From Xanthobacter autotrophicus Py2 (lineage in GTDB: Bacteria > Pseudomonadota > Alphaproteobacteria > Rhizobiales > Xanthobacteraceae), in contig CP000781.1 in the NCBI GenBank assembly GCA_000017645.1, positions 744,001 to 808,000 on the forward strand: a stretch of 64,000 nucleotides of DNA, in the 5' to 3' direction. Both the position numbers and the translations under genes were made by a program. Below, in pieces: positions 9,910-20,692 of the stretch (position 1 is its first letter; each line of letters starts with the position of its first letter). Under the pieces are notes generated by a model. It was not told where the DNA came from, searched no databases, and saw only the letters and a list, made by a program, of their open reading frames with translations.

Positions 9910-9923
9910 TTGATGCGGGTCAA
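9910..9923. promoter_or_regulatory. FNR/FixK-type (anaerobox) site
   Basis: TTGATGCGGGTCAA matches TTGAT-N4-ATCAA at nine of ten defined positions. It lies 91 bp before the alcohol dehydrogenase start on the minus strand, a distance that allows the usual site near -41. The plus-strand small gene at 10204 is almost 300 bp away. The rest of 9820-10203 contains no gene I can support. Confidence 0.65.
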
Positions 9924-10203
9924 CCGCCGGGTGGCAGTCTCCGCGCCTTGTCCGGCGCTTTCACGGCGTGGCGACCGGGGATGGCCGGAAAATGCGGGGT
10001 TCCAGCTGGTGAAGCGGGATATGGCCGCGCTGGAGAAGGCGGCGTGATAGCGCACCTGCACCCGAAGGGATCCGGGTCCGCGGGGGGAAGGTGCGGGCGC
10101 CGTGTGCGTCCGGGCATTCGGGTGTAGATTGAGGCGGGTCCGGAAGGGCCGGTCTTTTCTTTTCAGGGCGCGGATGCGTCGTCATTTTTCAAGCGAGGAT
10201 TTC

Positions 10204-10536
10204 ATGGTTCAGGAGAATGCGGCCGGCGAGACCGAGGCGCCCCAGATTCCCCCCGCCGCTCTGGAGCGCTGGCAGACCTTTGCCGACGACACGCCGCTGC
10301 AGCTCACCCTCACCAAGGGCGACCTCGACAACCTGCTCTTGGCCCTGCGCAATCTCGCCATCGGCCAGAGCGAGCTGGTGGCAGCACTTGCCGCCCATAC
10401 CAACCAGGACCAGGAGGCTTCCGTGGACGCCATGGTGCGAGCCAACGAGGTGGCGCGCATGGCGTTCGGGCGTATCAATGGGCTGATCGGCGCGATCATG
10501 GGCGCGGCCACCCCCGTGCCTGGCGGTGGGCGCTGA
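10204..10536 (+). CDS. Conserved-looking small hypothetical protein
   Basis: 110 residues, acidic, predicted mostly helical (LQLTLTKGDLDNLLLALRNLAIGQSELVAALAAHT), without signal peptide or membrane segment. ATG 10204 follows GCGAGGA; ATG 10174 in the same frame is possible. Coding bias and ordered helices suggest a real gene. I recognise no family. Confidence 0.55.
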   Translation: MVQENAAGETEAPQIPPAALERWQTFADDTPLQLTLTKGDLDNLLLALRNLAIGQSELVAALAAHTNQDQEASVDAMVRANEVARMAFGRINGLIGAIMGAATPVPGGGR

Positions 10537-10591
10537 AGCCGCCATCCCTTGACGACGCCCCCCTTTCGACGCCGGCGATCCGGAGCACGCC

Positions 10592-11049
10592 ATGTCCAAA
10601 GACGACCTGCCGGGGGGTGAGGCCCGCCGCACAGTGCCGCGCGTGTTCGGCGGCGGGGCGCTCATCGGCACGCTGGGCGGGCTGATCGGGCTCGGCGGCG
10701 CGGAGTTCCGTCTGCCCCTGCTCATGGGGGCGTTCGGCTTTGCGGGGCTGGAGGCCGTGATCCTCAACAAGGCCGTGAGCCTGGTGGTGGTCGCGACCGC
10801 CCTCCCGTTCCGCGCCCGCACGGTGCCGCTGGTGGAGGTGGCGGCGCACTGGCCGATCATCCTCGACCTTTTGGCCGGAAGCGTTGCCGGCGCGTGGATC
10901 GGCGCCGGCTGGGCGACCCGGCTGAAATCGCAGACGCTGCACCGGGTGATCGCGGTGCTGCTCGTCGCCATCGCCGGCGTGCTGCTGCTGTGGCACGACA
11001 CCGCCGCCCAGGAGCCGCTGCTCCACGGCTGGGCGCAGATGGTTGCGGG
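10592..11049 (+). pseudogene. TauE/SafE-family transporter, truncated after about 152 residues
   Basis: The N-terminus is a TauE/SafE permease: GTLGGLIGLGGAEFRLPLL is the family's first repeat motif and several hydrophobic segments follow. Members are about 250 residues with a second, similar half. Here the family-like sequence stops at HGWAQMVAGAG near 11050 and an unrelated charged tail runs to a stop at 11227. No second half occurs in the window, so the gene was cut by insertion or deletion. The break marks the edge of the acquired DNA. Confidence 0.8.
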
Positions 11050-11079
11050 GGCTGGATATGATCACAACTTGCGCCCCGA

Positions 11080-11123
11080 GCAAGTAAAGGTGGTTGCGGG
11101 AGGGCGCAACCATCTTTACTTGC
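11080..11123. repeat. Large inverted repeat at the left island edge
   Basis: Two 19-bp arms with one mismatch (11080-11098 and 11105-11123) enclose GGAGGG. A 10-bp direct repeat TGGTTGCGGG lies at the end of the tauE remnant (11040-11049) and again inside the left arm (11091-11100), 51 bp apart. It may be an element end, recombination site or strong RNA hairpin. Confidence 0.75.
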
Positions 11124-11179
11124 GATCGAGTGGCGGACATTTGCATGTCGGCGCCGCACCTGACGCGGAGGAAACGGCC

Positions 11180-11205
11180 GCTGAAAGAGGCAACTTTCTT
11201 TCAGC
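11180..11205 (-). terminator. Possible terminator of the minus-strand defence operon
   Basis: GCTGAAAG and CTTTCAGC pair around a ten-base loop, about 108 bp beyond the stop codon of the UvrD-like gene. No T-run follows. The remaining 11124-11312 holds no gene. Confidence 0.35.
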
Positions 11206-11312
11206 CTTATTCCGAACAGCAGCGTAGGAAGCGAACGCAGCTTGGATCGGATTCAATTGCATTGAGACGTGCTCCCCTCAGAGACCGATCAAGGGATGTG
11301 GGGGAATTCAAC

Positions 11313-13130
11313 CTACTCGTCATCTCCCAAAAGGAGAACGCAGGGATCGCATTTGGGGGTCAAAATGGTCGTCTGCCGTTTGCCTCTAGTCACGCTGACA
11401 CGGAAATTCTGCCGCGCCTGATCGTCGATCTGCTCCCTGGAATTGAAGCGCACGATCCTGTCGCCATTGTAGGGCGGCTGCCCCTTTCGCTTGATCGGCC
11501 AGTGTTCAAAGATGATGACCTCGTCGAACTGCTTTCCCTTCGCCTTGTGCATGTTCATCACGACGACCCCGGATTCGGGCTTCGCGTTCGTCGAGAAGTG
11601 CTCCTGAATAAAAGCCTGCCGCGTGATAGCTAGGGCATTGCGATAGCCGCCACTGTCACGCCAATCTTGGGACAGCTCCTGACGAAGTTGGGTGCCGCGC
11701 TCTAGGATGCGGAGATTGCGCACCTCTTGCCCAATCTCCTTCAGGCGCGCGCAGCCCCCATCCTCCAGAACCCGCCGCACTGCGCGCCAATCCTCGTCGG
11801 GGTCACCCGTCAGCACAGCGGTACGGGCCTGCTCGTAGACGGCAATCATGTTGACGAGCATGCTGTTTTTGCGGATCGCCTTGCCTGCCGCCCGACAGGC
11901 CAGCCACTCGTCGTAGGCCTTGCGGATGTTCGCGGCCTCCTTGAGTGCCCCCTGTGTCGGCCCATCGCCGCCCTTGCCCTGAAAGTAGTTGCACATCAGG
12001 TCGATGAACTGGCCGAAATGGCGGTCGTCGGCCGGCTGCATGAGAAGGGCGATGATTTCCGCGCCGAGAATGGCGGCCTCCAGTTCGATGACCGCCGAGT
12101 GGGGCACCTCGACCATGCCGGCAGGAGGCTGGCGGAAGGCATCGGATACCAGGCGAGTCATTTTCTTTGTCGGCACCAGAACGGCCAGTGACCAATTGAC
12201 GACGCCCGCATCCACGAGACGCTTCCGCGCCTTGTAAACCGTCGTCACGAGCTTGGTCATCGCCGGATCGGGAAACGGGTCGAAGACATCGAAGTCGATG
12301 CCCTTATAGGAATCCTGCCGGAATTTCCCGGTGAGCACGTCATTACCGAACAGGGCGATCTCGGTTCCGGCGCTACGGTGATTGTCTGTGCTCAGGTCCA
12401 CTTCCGTGGGCTTGAAGGCTTCCCGGAAATGGTCGAGCCGGGCAGGATCGGCGCCGATCCAGTCGTAAATTCGTTGCTCCGGGTCCGCCAAGGCGATCAG
12501 GCGGCAGACTTCGCCCAGCGCCTGGACAACACGCCACTGCGCCTCGTTGGTGTCCTGAAACTCATCGAGGATGATGACAGGGTACATGCTGGCGATAAGG
12601 CGCCGAATACGCGCGCTGCCATGGAGAGGGTCGCCCACATAGGGGGCATAAAGATCAAAGCACACACGGCCGTCTTCCGTTGCAAGGCGCGCGCGTTCCG
12701 TCTCTTCCGCGACCTTTTTCGCTGCTTTCTGCGCGTCCGTTAGATTCCGGGCGGGAAAACCTGATCGGGCGGCCGAGAGCGCAATGGCCTCGCCGGGCGG
12801 CGTAAGAATGAAGAGCCGCCGTGGCAGGCCGATGAGATAGCCGTGGGCCTTCAGGATGCGCCAGAAAAAGGAATGGTAGGTTTCGACGTCGATGTGGCGC
12901 TTTTGGGCAGGCGGGATCTGCTGCTCGTATTCGATCGCCTCGACTACGCGGGAAACGGTGGCGCGGGCAAAGCTGAGGAACAGGATCTTTTGACCGGGGC
13001 GAAGGTCCCGCTCGGCGACTTGCGCCGCCTTGAGGATGGAGATGGTAGTCTTGCCGGACCCGGGCCCGCCTGTGACCAGGAGATGGCCGTCCGCCTCCAT
13101 GACATCCCGCTGGCCCTTAGTCAGCTCCAT
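11313..13130 (-). CDS. UvrD/Rep-like superfamily 1 helicase, GajB-like
   Basis: 605 residues from ATG 13130, which overlaps the end of the upstream OLD gene by 14 bp. Motifs in order: Walker A TGGPGSGKTT, motif Ia LFLSFARATV, Walker B IILDEFQDTNEAQW, motif III region ALADPEQRIYDW, motif IV-V HKAKGKQFDEVIIFE and a C-terminal VSVTRGKRQTTIL. Gabija pairs an OLD-family GajA with a UvrD-like GajB in this order, acting on phage DNA when nucleotides are depleted. It is longer than the Bacillus GajB that I recall at about 490 residues. Confidence 0.8.
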   Translation of the reverse strand: MELTKGQRDVMEADGHLLVTGGPGSGKTTISILKAAQVAERDLRPGQKILFLSFARATVSRVVEAIEYEQQIPPAQKRHIDVETYHSFFWRILKAHGYLIGLPRRLFILTPPGEAIALSAARSGFPARNLTDAQKAAKKVAEETERARLATEDGRVCFDLYAPYVGDPLHGSARIRRLIASMYPVIILDEFQDTNEAQWRVVQALGEVCRLIALADPEQRIYDWIGADPARLDHFREAFKPTEVDLSTDNHRSAGTEIALFGNDVLTGKFRQDSYKGIDFDVFDPFPDPAMTKLVTTVYKARKRLVDAGVVNWSLAVLVPTKKMTRLVSDAFRQPPAGMVEVPHSAVIELEAAILGAEIIALLMQPADDRHFGQFIDLMCNYFQGKGGDGPTQGALKEAANIRKAYDEWLACRAAGKAIRKNSMLVNMIAVYEQARTAVLTGDPDEDWRAVRRVLEDGGCARLKEIGQEVRNLRILERGTQLRQELSQDWRDSGGYRNALAITRQAFIQEHFSTNAKPESGVVVMNMHKAKGKQFDEVIIFEHWPIKRKGQPPYNGDRIVRFNSREQIDDQARQNFRVSVTRGKRQTTILTPKCDPCVLLLGDDE

Positions 13131-14976
13131 CGACCGCTTCCGGGTGCTCGTCCGCAGCGGGTGCGGCAGCCTGGCCACCGCCCGCAGGGATGGGAAGACA
13201 GGCATCCCTCAAGTTGACCGCCGCATTCCGAAGCCACTGGGGAATCTCGGCTTCGCTGCATTGCGCGAGAAAGTCGGCAATGCCCCAGTTCCCTTTCGAC
13301 TTGGCGAAATAGTCCGTCAAAGAGTCAACGGCCTGGGCCTCCGGATCAGGATATTTCTGGGCCAGGTCCTGGGGCCAGTCGATCAGCTTGGTGAACCGCT
13401 TCAAGGCGGCCTCCGTTGTGCCTTGAAGCACCATGGCCTCAAAGCCTTTTTCCTCGTGCATCAAGAGCAGCTCGACCTGTGCCTCAATGAGGTCCTTGTT
13501 CGCATCGCCCTGCTTGTCACAGATCGCGAAAGTCCGTTTTCCGAGGTCTCGGTAGAGCTTTGCCATGCCCGGGATGTCGGTTTCTCCGCCGGCATCGACA
13601 ATGCAGACGCCGAGCGCCTCAAGGGATGCGTAGGTATCGGGTTTGAGCTCCGCCAGGCGGCGGCACGCGACGGGGAAGGCGGAGGTTTCCGTGGCGCCTT
13701 CCGCCACAAGAACACGGCGGGCAAGCAATCCTTCGCAGAAGCGCGTACGAAACTGCTGCCGATAGCGTTTCAGCTTCACATTGCCCGGGAGAGTGATGGC
13801 CTTTTGCTCCAAGACCCCTTCTCCATCGCGCCCGAGCACCACAGTCTCCTCGACCGCGAACTCCTCCAAAACATAGGGGGAGTGGGACGTGAAGAGCGTC
13901 TGTGACGCGAGCTTCCGCACCTCGTGAACGATACGCTTCTGCGCGTAGGGCGGGATTGCTGTCTCCGGCTCCTCCATGGCGAAGATGACATTCTGCTTGT
14001 CCTGGGCGATCTGGGAGAGCATCGCCAGGACGAGCATGTTGATGGTGCCTGTGCCCTGCCGATAGAACGGCGCGGCATGGTCCCCGTCACCCGTAGCGAT
14101 GAAGGCCGTGATCACCTTGCGCAGATGCTCGCGGGTGAGATTGGAGACCTTGAGATGGGGCTCCACGCCCCACTCTTTTGGCACGTACTTCTTCAACGCC
14201 GTGTTGATGCTCTCCAGCACGGGCGAGATGCCGAGCTTCGGATCGCTCGCGACTGAGATGCCCGCCAGGGTGCCGAGGGTGGCCTCCCACATCTGTGGCC
14301 TGACTTCCTTGAGGCGCAGGATGATGTCGAGCAGACTGCCTCGCTCCAGGCTCAGTGCGCGTGAACCTGTGCGAAGGGAGCGCAGGTAGAGGAAGCCGCA
14401 CACCTGCTTGTGCTTCCTGGAGAACGGCTCGGGCCGGTCGCCCTCGGTCAGGCTGCGGGTGAAATAGGTCTTCCCCTGGAAGTCGTCCTCCTCGGCGTCG
14501 TACCAGCCGAGGAACGTGATGCGGAGCGCTTCGGTAATGGTGGCGGCATCCACGCCGGCCGGATTCGGCTCGTCGTAGAAGGTGTCCATCGCCCCATCCC
14601 AAAACTCGGTGTAGTCCCCGAATTTCCCCTTTTGCTCCTCGGTGAGGTCGGCGACCGTCACCTCGATCTCGATCCTGGGCGGTTCGGCGCCGACTTCCGG
14701 TGCAGGAAGCTCCCCGTCGCCACCATCATCAACAGCCTCGGCTGCATCGGCCGCTGGCGCAGCAGGCTCGGGGAGATAGGCCCCTCGGAAGAAATCATGC
14801 TCGTCGATAGGCGGCTGACGATTGAGACGGTCAGGTCCAAGGACCAGGTCGAGCGCTTCGAGTATGGTCGTCTTGCCGGTGTTGTTATCGCCGATCAGCA
14901 CACCATGCTGCGGCAAGTGCAGCGTCGCGGACTTGACGCCCCTGAAGTTCGTTATAGTTAGCCGACAAGCCCTCAC
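13117..14976 (-). CDS. OLD-family ATPase-TOPRIM endonuclease, GajA-like
   Basis: 619 residues. The N-terminal ABC/SMC-type ATPase has Walker A GDNNTGKTT (residues 29-37), a signature region, Walker B MEEPET and the switch histidine in FTSHSPYVL. The C-terminal TOPRIM nuclease begins at VAEGATE (Glu near 426) with an acidic DK pair in FAICDKQGD. The start is GTG (forward CAC at 14974-14976). With the overlapping helicase gene it forms a Gabija-like pair; other OLD-helicase pairs exist, so assignment rests on architecture and order. A proline/alanine-rich acidic linker follows DEHDFFRGAYLPE. Confidence 0.8.
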   Translation of the reverse strand: MRACRLTITNFRGVKSATLHLPQHGVLIGDNNTGKTTILEALDLVLGPDRLNRQPPIDEHDFFRGAYLPEPAAPAADAAEAVDDGGDGELPAPEVGAEPPRIEIEVTVADLTEEQKGKFGDYTEFWDGAMDTFYDEPNPAGVDAATITEALRITFLGWYDAEEDDFQGKTYFTRSLTEGDRPEPFSRKHKQVCGFLYLRSLRTGSRALSLERGSLLDIILRLKEVRPQMWEATLGTLAGISVASDPKLGISPVLESINTALKKYVPKEWGVEPHLKVSNLTREHLRKVITAFIATGDGDHAAPFYRQGTGTINMLVLAMLSQIAQDKQNVIFAMEEPETAIPPYAQKRIVHEVRKLASQTLFTSHSPYVLEEFAVEETVVLGRDGEGVLEQKAITLPGNVKLKRYRQQFRTRFCEGLLARRVLVAEGATETSAFPVACRRLAELKPDTYASLEALGVCIVDAGGETDIPGMAKLYRDLGKRTFAICDKQGDANKDLIEAQVELLLMHEEKGFEAMVLQGTTEAALKRFTKLIDWPQDLAQKYPDPEAQAVDSLTDYFAKSKGNWGIADFLAQCSEAEIPQWLRNAAVNLRDACLPIPAGGGQAAAPAADEHPEAVDGAD

Positions 14977-15099
14977 ACCCAGCCCCTCCCGCTCGGGTCC
15001 TACTTCGGAACCCTATGTCAAATGCTATCGTTGGAGAACAGCGCAAACGTGCCGCGCCAATGCACTTAATCCCTACTCCGACCTCGTCGGCATACACAG

Positions 15100-17315
<2,216 letters not shown>

Positions 17316-17407
17316 AAGAAGCCGTTTAGTTGGTGTCGGGTTCGATCACGCAGCCAGGAACCAATTCGAGAGGTGGGGATGCGCGTCGATGATGCGCGGG
17401 GGCGCCC

Positions 17408-18511
17408 TTAAGGCGTGATCAGGTACTTCGCCCCCGTCGACTTGCGCATGTAGGCGGCCACCGTTTCCGGCTCCAGCGCCTGTTCCAGCGTGATGCGGGC
17501 GGTGTAGGAACTGGCGAAGGTGGTGCCCATTTCATCGACCACCCGCTGGCGCATCGCCTGCACCGTGGCGGGGGCGAGGCGTTGCAGGGCATGGAACAGC
17601 AGCCAGCCGCCGATGCTCCAGCTGAAGCCGAAGCCCCGGCGCAGTGTGGTGGGGCCGGTGTCGAGCGCGCCGTAGATATAGCCCTGCTTGAGCACCGCCG
17701 AACCGTAGCGGTCATAGCTGGCCATGCTGCGCGCCGCGACCGCCTCCATCGCGTTGAGGATGGTGCTGGTCATCTCGCCGCCGCCGATGGCGTCGAAGGA
17801 CAGCGTGGCGCCGGTCGCGGCAATGGCCTCGGTCAGGTCCTCGCGGAAGGTCTCGGCGCTGCTGTCCACGGCATGCTCTGCCCCCAGACCGCGCAGCAGC
17901 GCGACCTGCTCGGGGCTACGGACGATGTTCACAAGGCCGATGCCATCCGCCTTGCAGATACGCACCAGCATCTGCCCGAGGTTGGAGGCGGCGGGGGCGT
18001 GGACGATGGCCGTATGTCCTTCGGCGCGCATGGTTTCCACAAAACCAAGCGCGGTCAGCGGGTTGACGAACAGCGCGGCGCCAGCCTCGGCCGAGGTGCC
18101 GTCGGGCAAGGGCAGGCAGTCCTTGGCCGCGATCAGGCGCAGGCGGGCATACATGGCGCCGCCGAGCATGGCGACGCGGCTGCCGACAAGGTGCTGCTGA
18201 TCGGGCCCCGCCGCGATGACCGTCCCGGCACCCTCATTGCCCGCGGGGAGCGACTGACCGATCCTGGCCCGCAGCGCCGGCATGGCGCGGCCCGGGATCC
18301 GCGCAGTCAGCGCCGCGCCGTCCTTCGCCAGCGTGGTCATGTCGGCCGGCCCGAACATCAGCCCCAGATCCGAGGGGTTGATCGGCGCCGCCTCGATCCG
18401 CACCAGAAGATGCCCCGGCCCGGGCTCGGGCAGGGTCACGGGCTCCAGATGCAGCCGCAGGGTGCCGTCTTCGGTGACGGTCGATCTCAGTTCCAGGCTG
18501 TCGCGGTTCAT
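17408..18511 (-). CDS. Zinc-binding dehydrogenase / quinone-reductase-like MDR protein (transposed passenger)
   Basis: 367 residues, apparently complete. The GroES-like N-terminal half contains LVRIEAAPINPSDLGLM and NEGAGTVIAAG; the Rossmann half contains VHAPAASNLGQMLVRICKADGIGLVNIV. Zinc-ligand cysteines are lacking, as in quinone oxidoreductase and enoyl reductase relatives. The substrate is unknown. It lies wholly inside the transposed flank, between the kdgD remnant and the IS, so it arrived with the insertion. Its start lies 75 bp from the IS end, so IS sequences could affect its expression. Confidence 0.8.
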   Translation of the reverse strand: MNRDSLELRSTVTEDGTLRLHLEPVTLPEPGPGHLLVRIEAAPINPSDLGLMFGPADMTTLAKDGAALTARIPGRAMPALRARIGQSLPAGNEGAGTVIAAGPDQQHLVGSRVAMLGGAMYARLRLIAAKDCLPLPDGTSAEAGAALFVNPLTALGFVETMRAEGHTAIVHAPAASNLGQMLVRICKADGIGLVNIVRSPEQVALLRGLGAEHAVDSSAETFREDLTEAIAATGATLSFDAIGGGEMTSTILNAMEAVAARSMASYDRYGSAVLKQGYIYGALDTGPTTLRRGFGFSWSIGGWLLFHALQRLAPATVQAMRQRVVDEMGTTFASSYTARITLEQALEPETVAAYMRKSTGAKYLITP

Positions 18512-18586
18512 TGGCGCCTCCTATGCTATCCTACCCTCAACCTCGGTACTTGTCGCGGTCCAACGTGTTCTCGGTCAACTGCCTGA

Positions 18587-20258
18587 CCCGACATTCCCCA
18601 AGTAGCCTGCCGCTTGACTTCAAGATCGCCTGATTTTGCTCGCTGGGCAAGCGTTTTTCGCCCCGAGCGGTGTCTGTCGTCGCGCAAACGGCCGAAGTCG
18701 GGTGGATCAAGCCTCGAACCCGCAGCATTCTGGCCCGGCAGAGCCGCTTTTCCGCGCGGCAGACGGACCTGTCCTGCCGCTTTCGTTCAGCTTGGGCATG
18801 GATCGTGGTCATGCGCATGACGGAGGCGTTCGAAGACGGCGGATGGCGGCAAGGACGGCCCGCACCATCGGGCCGGTGACGGCGACCTCGGCCAACTGGA
18901 AGGTAATGGCGCGGGCGTGGCGGACGACGCGGGCGCCGATCTTGATCAGCTTGAGTTGCAGGCTGGTCAACGACCAGTCCGCCATGGCCTCGGGCAGTTC
19001 GATGCAGCGCAGGAAGGTTGCCAGGTTGTAGGCCAGCGCGTGCAGTTGCAGCCGCACCTCGTTGTGCCGGAACTTCCGGCATGACAGCCGCGTCCAGCGA
19101 AAGGCATATTTGCCTTCCTTGATGTGCTGCTCTGCGGTGCCGCGCTGGTTGTAGAACCTCACCACCCAGTCTGGCTCCATCGGCAGGTTGGTGACGATGA
19201 AGCCGACTTTGGGGAACAGCTCGCCCGGATGCCATTCGATCTTGGCGATGACGCGGCGCGGCTTGTCCCAGGACGCCGCCTGATACTCGAAGTCCTCGAA
19301 GAACCGTTTGACCTTGGTCAGCGAAGGCCGTCCCACGGGCCGTGTCAGCCGATGCGCGATCTTCTCGCGCAAGACGGCGTTGGCGGGCAGACGGATGGCG
19401 TAGAAGAACCTGGCTTCTTCCAGCCGCATATAGATCGCGGGGATCGCGTAGGCAGCGTCGGCCCGGAAGAAGCGTCCACCAAGGTCGCGGCCAGCATATC
19501 GGGCAATGACGGGATCAAGGACATCCCGCCAGCCATCGGCGCTGTGGACATTGCCGTTACGCAGGGCGCAGCGCTCCAGCATGCCAAACTGGTTGAACAA
19601 GAAGATGGGGTGATAGCAGGTGCAGTCGAAATGCCCGTTCCAGGCAGCACCTTCCTGATCGCCGTGGGTGGGGCTGACCGAGCTGTCCATGTCCAGCACG
19701 ATGTATTTCAACCCGTTGCGGTCATGAAACCGGTCGATCCATTGGCCGTTCAGATCGGCCAGCGCCGCCCGGTTCGCGGCCAGAGCCAGCGTCTCGGTCT
19801 CGAACCGTCCCATCTGCGATGCCGAAGCAGCTTGCGCCTCGACGGCCCTGCCGCCAACGACCTGACGCATCACGGGATCGAGGGCCAAGCGGTCGGCATC
19901 GTTCACATCCTCGTATCCGGCCAGTCGTCCGAACACCGATTGCCGGAACAATCCGTCAAGCCGATGGAGCGTGTTCTTCCCGGTGCGGCTGTCTCGCAGC
20001 GCCTCCGACGCCAGATTGGACAGGCCGAGCACGTCATCAAGCTCGCGCATCACCAGCAGGCCACCGTCTGAACTGATCTGCGCACCACGGAACTCCAGAC
20101 GCACACGGCGGTCGAAATCAACCCGATCTCCCCGCGCCAAGCCCGCACCCTCCAGGTGATCCATGAAACGCGCCCCTCGCAGCCGTCAACGCCATGATTT
20201 ATATGCGAAATATCACGATTACGACAGCGAAATCAGCGACTTACTTGGAGAATGTGGG
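18587..20258 (-). mobile_element. IS1380-family insertion sequence, 1,672 bp
   Basis: Imperfect terminal inverted repeats: CCCGACATTCCCCAAGTA inward from 18587 and CCCACATTCTCCAAGTA inward from 20258 on the other strand. One transposase gene. CTGA flanks it on both sides (18583-18586 and 20259-20262), but the left copy belongs to the donor flank. The length equals the 1,672 bp that I recall for IS1247 of Xanthobacter, a relative or possibly the same element. Confidence 0.9.
18809..20164 (-). CDS. IS1380-family transposase
   Basis: 451-residue DDE transposase. Typical features are the N-terminal ISSDGGLLVMRELDD, the first catalytic Asp in YIVLDMDSSVSPTHGDQEGA, the region RADAAYAIPAIY, and the C-terminal YNQRGTAEQHIKEGK containing the catalytic Glu. 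The frame appears intact, so the element may be active. An in-frame TGA a few codons upstream limits the start to ATG 20164 or close to it. Confidence 0.93.
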   Translation of the reverse strand: MDHLEGAGLARGDRVDFDRRVRLEFRGAQISSDGGLLVMRELDDVLGLSNLASEALRDSRTGKNTLHRLDGLFRQSVFGRLAGYEDVNDADRLALDPVMRQVVGGRAVEAQAASASQMGRFETETLALAANRAALADLNGQWIDRFHDRNGLKYIVLDMDSSVSPTHGDQEGAAWNGHFDCTCYHPIFLFNQFGMLERCALRNGNVHSADGWRDVLDPVIARYAGRDLGGRFFRADAAYAIPAIYMRLEEARFFYAIRLPANAVLREKIAHRLTRPVGRPSLTKVKRFFEDFEYQAASWDKPRRVIAKIEWHPGELFPKVGFIVTNLPMEPDWVVRFYNQRGTAEQHIKEGKYAFRWTRLSCRKFRHNEVRLQLHALAYNLATFLRCIELPEAMADWSLTSLQLKLIKIGARVVRHARAITFQLAEVAVTGPMVRAVLAAIRRLRTPPSCA

Positions 20259-20328
20259 CTGAAACGTCGATCAACCCGCTGTCGTTGATCGAGCGATAGT
20301 TGTAGACTTGGAATTGCTTCAGTTTCAT
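20259..20328 (-). pseudogene. Displaced 5' end of the OLD-family gene
   Basis: ATG 20328 follows TAGGAGGG and begins MKLKQFQVYNYR, a typical N-terminal strand of OLD/RecF-like ATPases just before the P-loop. After 22 codons it meets the IS end at 20258. Joined to 17034 through one CTGA it reads on in frame into the ATPase. It lies 26 bp after the DUF2188 gene, so that promoter probably drove the intact gene. Confidence 0.88.
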
Positions 20329-20354
20329 CTCAGGGCCCTCCTACGTACGCGCGA

Positions 20355-20591
20355 TCAATGCTTCATGTCTTTCGGCGGGTTTGGATCGCTTCCGGGCGGC
20401 ACCGTGTCGGAGTCGCGCCAGCGGCCATCGCGGCCCTGAATCCGAACCTCACCGCCACCTTGCTTGCCCACCGTCAGCTTCGCCGCGCGTTCGGCCTCGT
20501 GCTGAGTGGAATGCACACTGCTCGCGCGCTTGCCGCCCGGCGCTTTGACCGCCCAACCCTTCGGATGCTTGGTGACGTATCGGTTTGGCAT
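20355..20591 (-). CDS. DUF2188 domain protein
   Basis: 78 residues from ATG 20591. It has the DUF2188 pattern: a start like NRYVTKHPKGWAVKAPGGKRAS, then SVHSTQHEAERAAK and a repeat-like GGGEVRIQGRDGRWRDSDTV. The function is not established; such proteins are common in mobile DNA. It is the first gene of the minus-strand array leading to the OLD and Gabija-like genes, behind a promoter shared with the WYL operon. Confidence 0.8.
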   Translation of the reverse strand: MPNRYVTKHPKGWAVKAPGGKRASSVHSTQHEAERAAKLTVGKQGGGEVRIQGRDGRWRDSDTVPPGSDPNPPKDMKH

Positions 20592-20608
20592 CACAGCCTC
20601 CCTCGCCG

Positions 20609-20670
20609 TTGACTCGCTACCGGGATGCATATATGAACTATACGCACGCCTTGTCAAGGTGTGTATAGTT
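20609..20670. promoter_or_regulatory. Divergent promoter and operator between DUF2188 and WYL regulator
   Basis: An inverted repeat spans 20636-20670, with AACTATAC on the left and GTATAGTT on the right. On the minus strand TTGACA (20656-20651) with a spacer of 17-18 bp leads to TATATG. On the plus strand TTGACT (20609-20614) is 17 bp from TATGAA. A protein bound to the repeat would cover both promoters. The WYL protein encoded next to it is the obvious candidate. Confidence 0.6.
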
Positions 20671-20692
20671 TCTAACCGTATGAGGACTGCAA

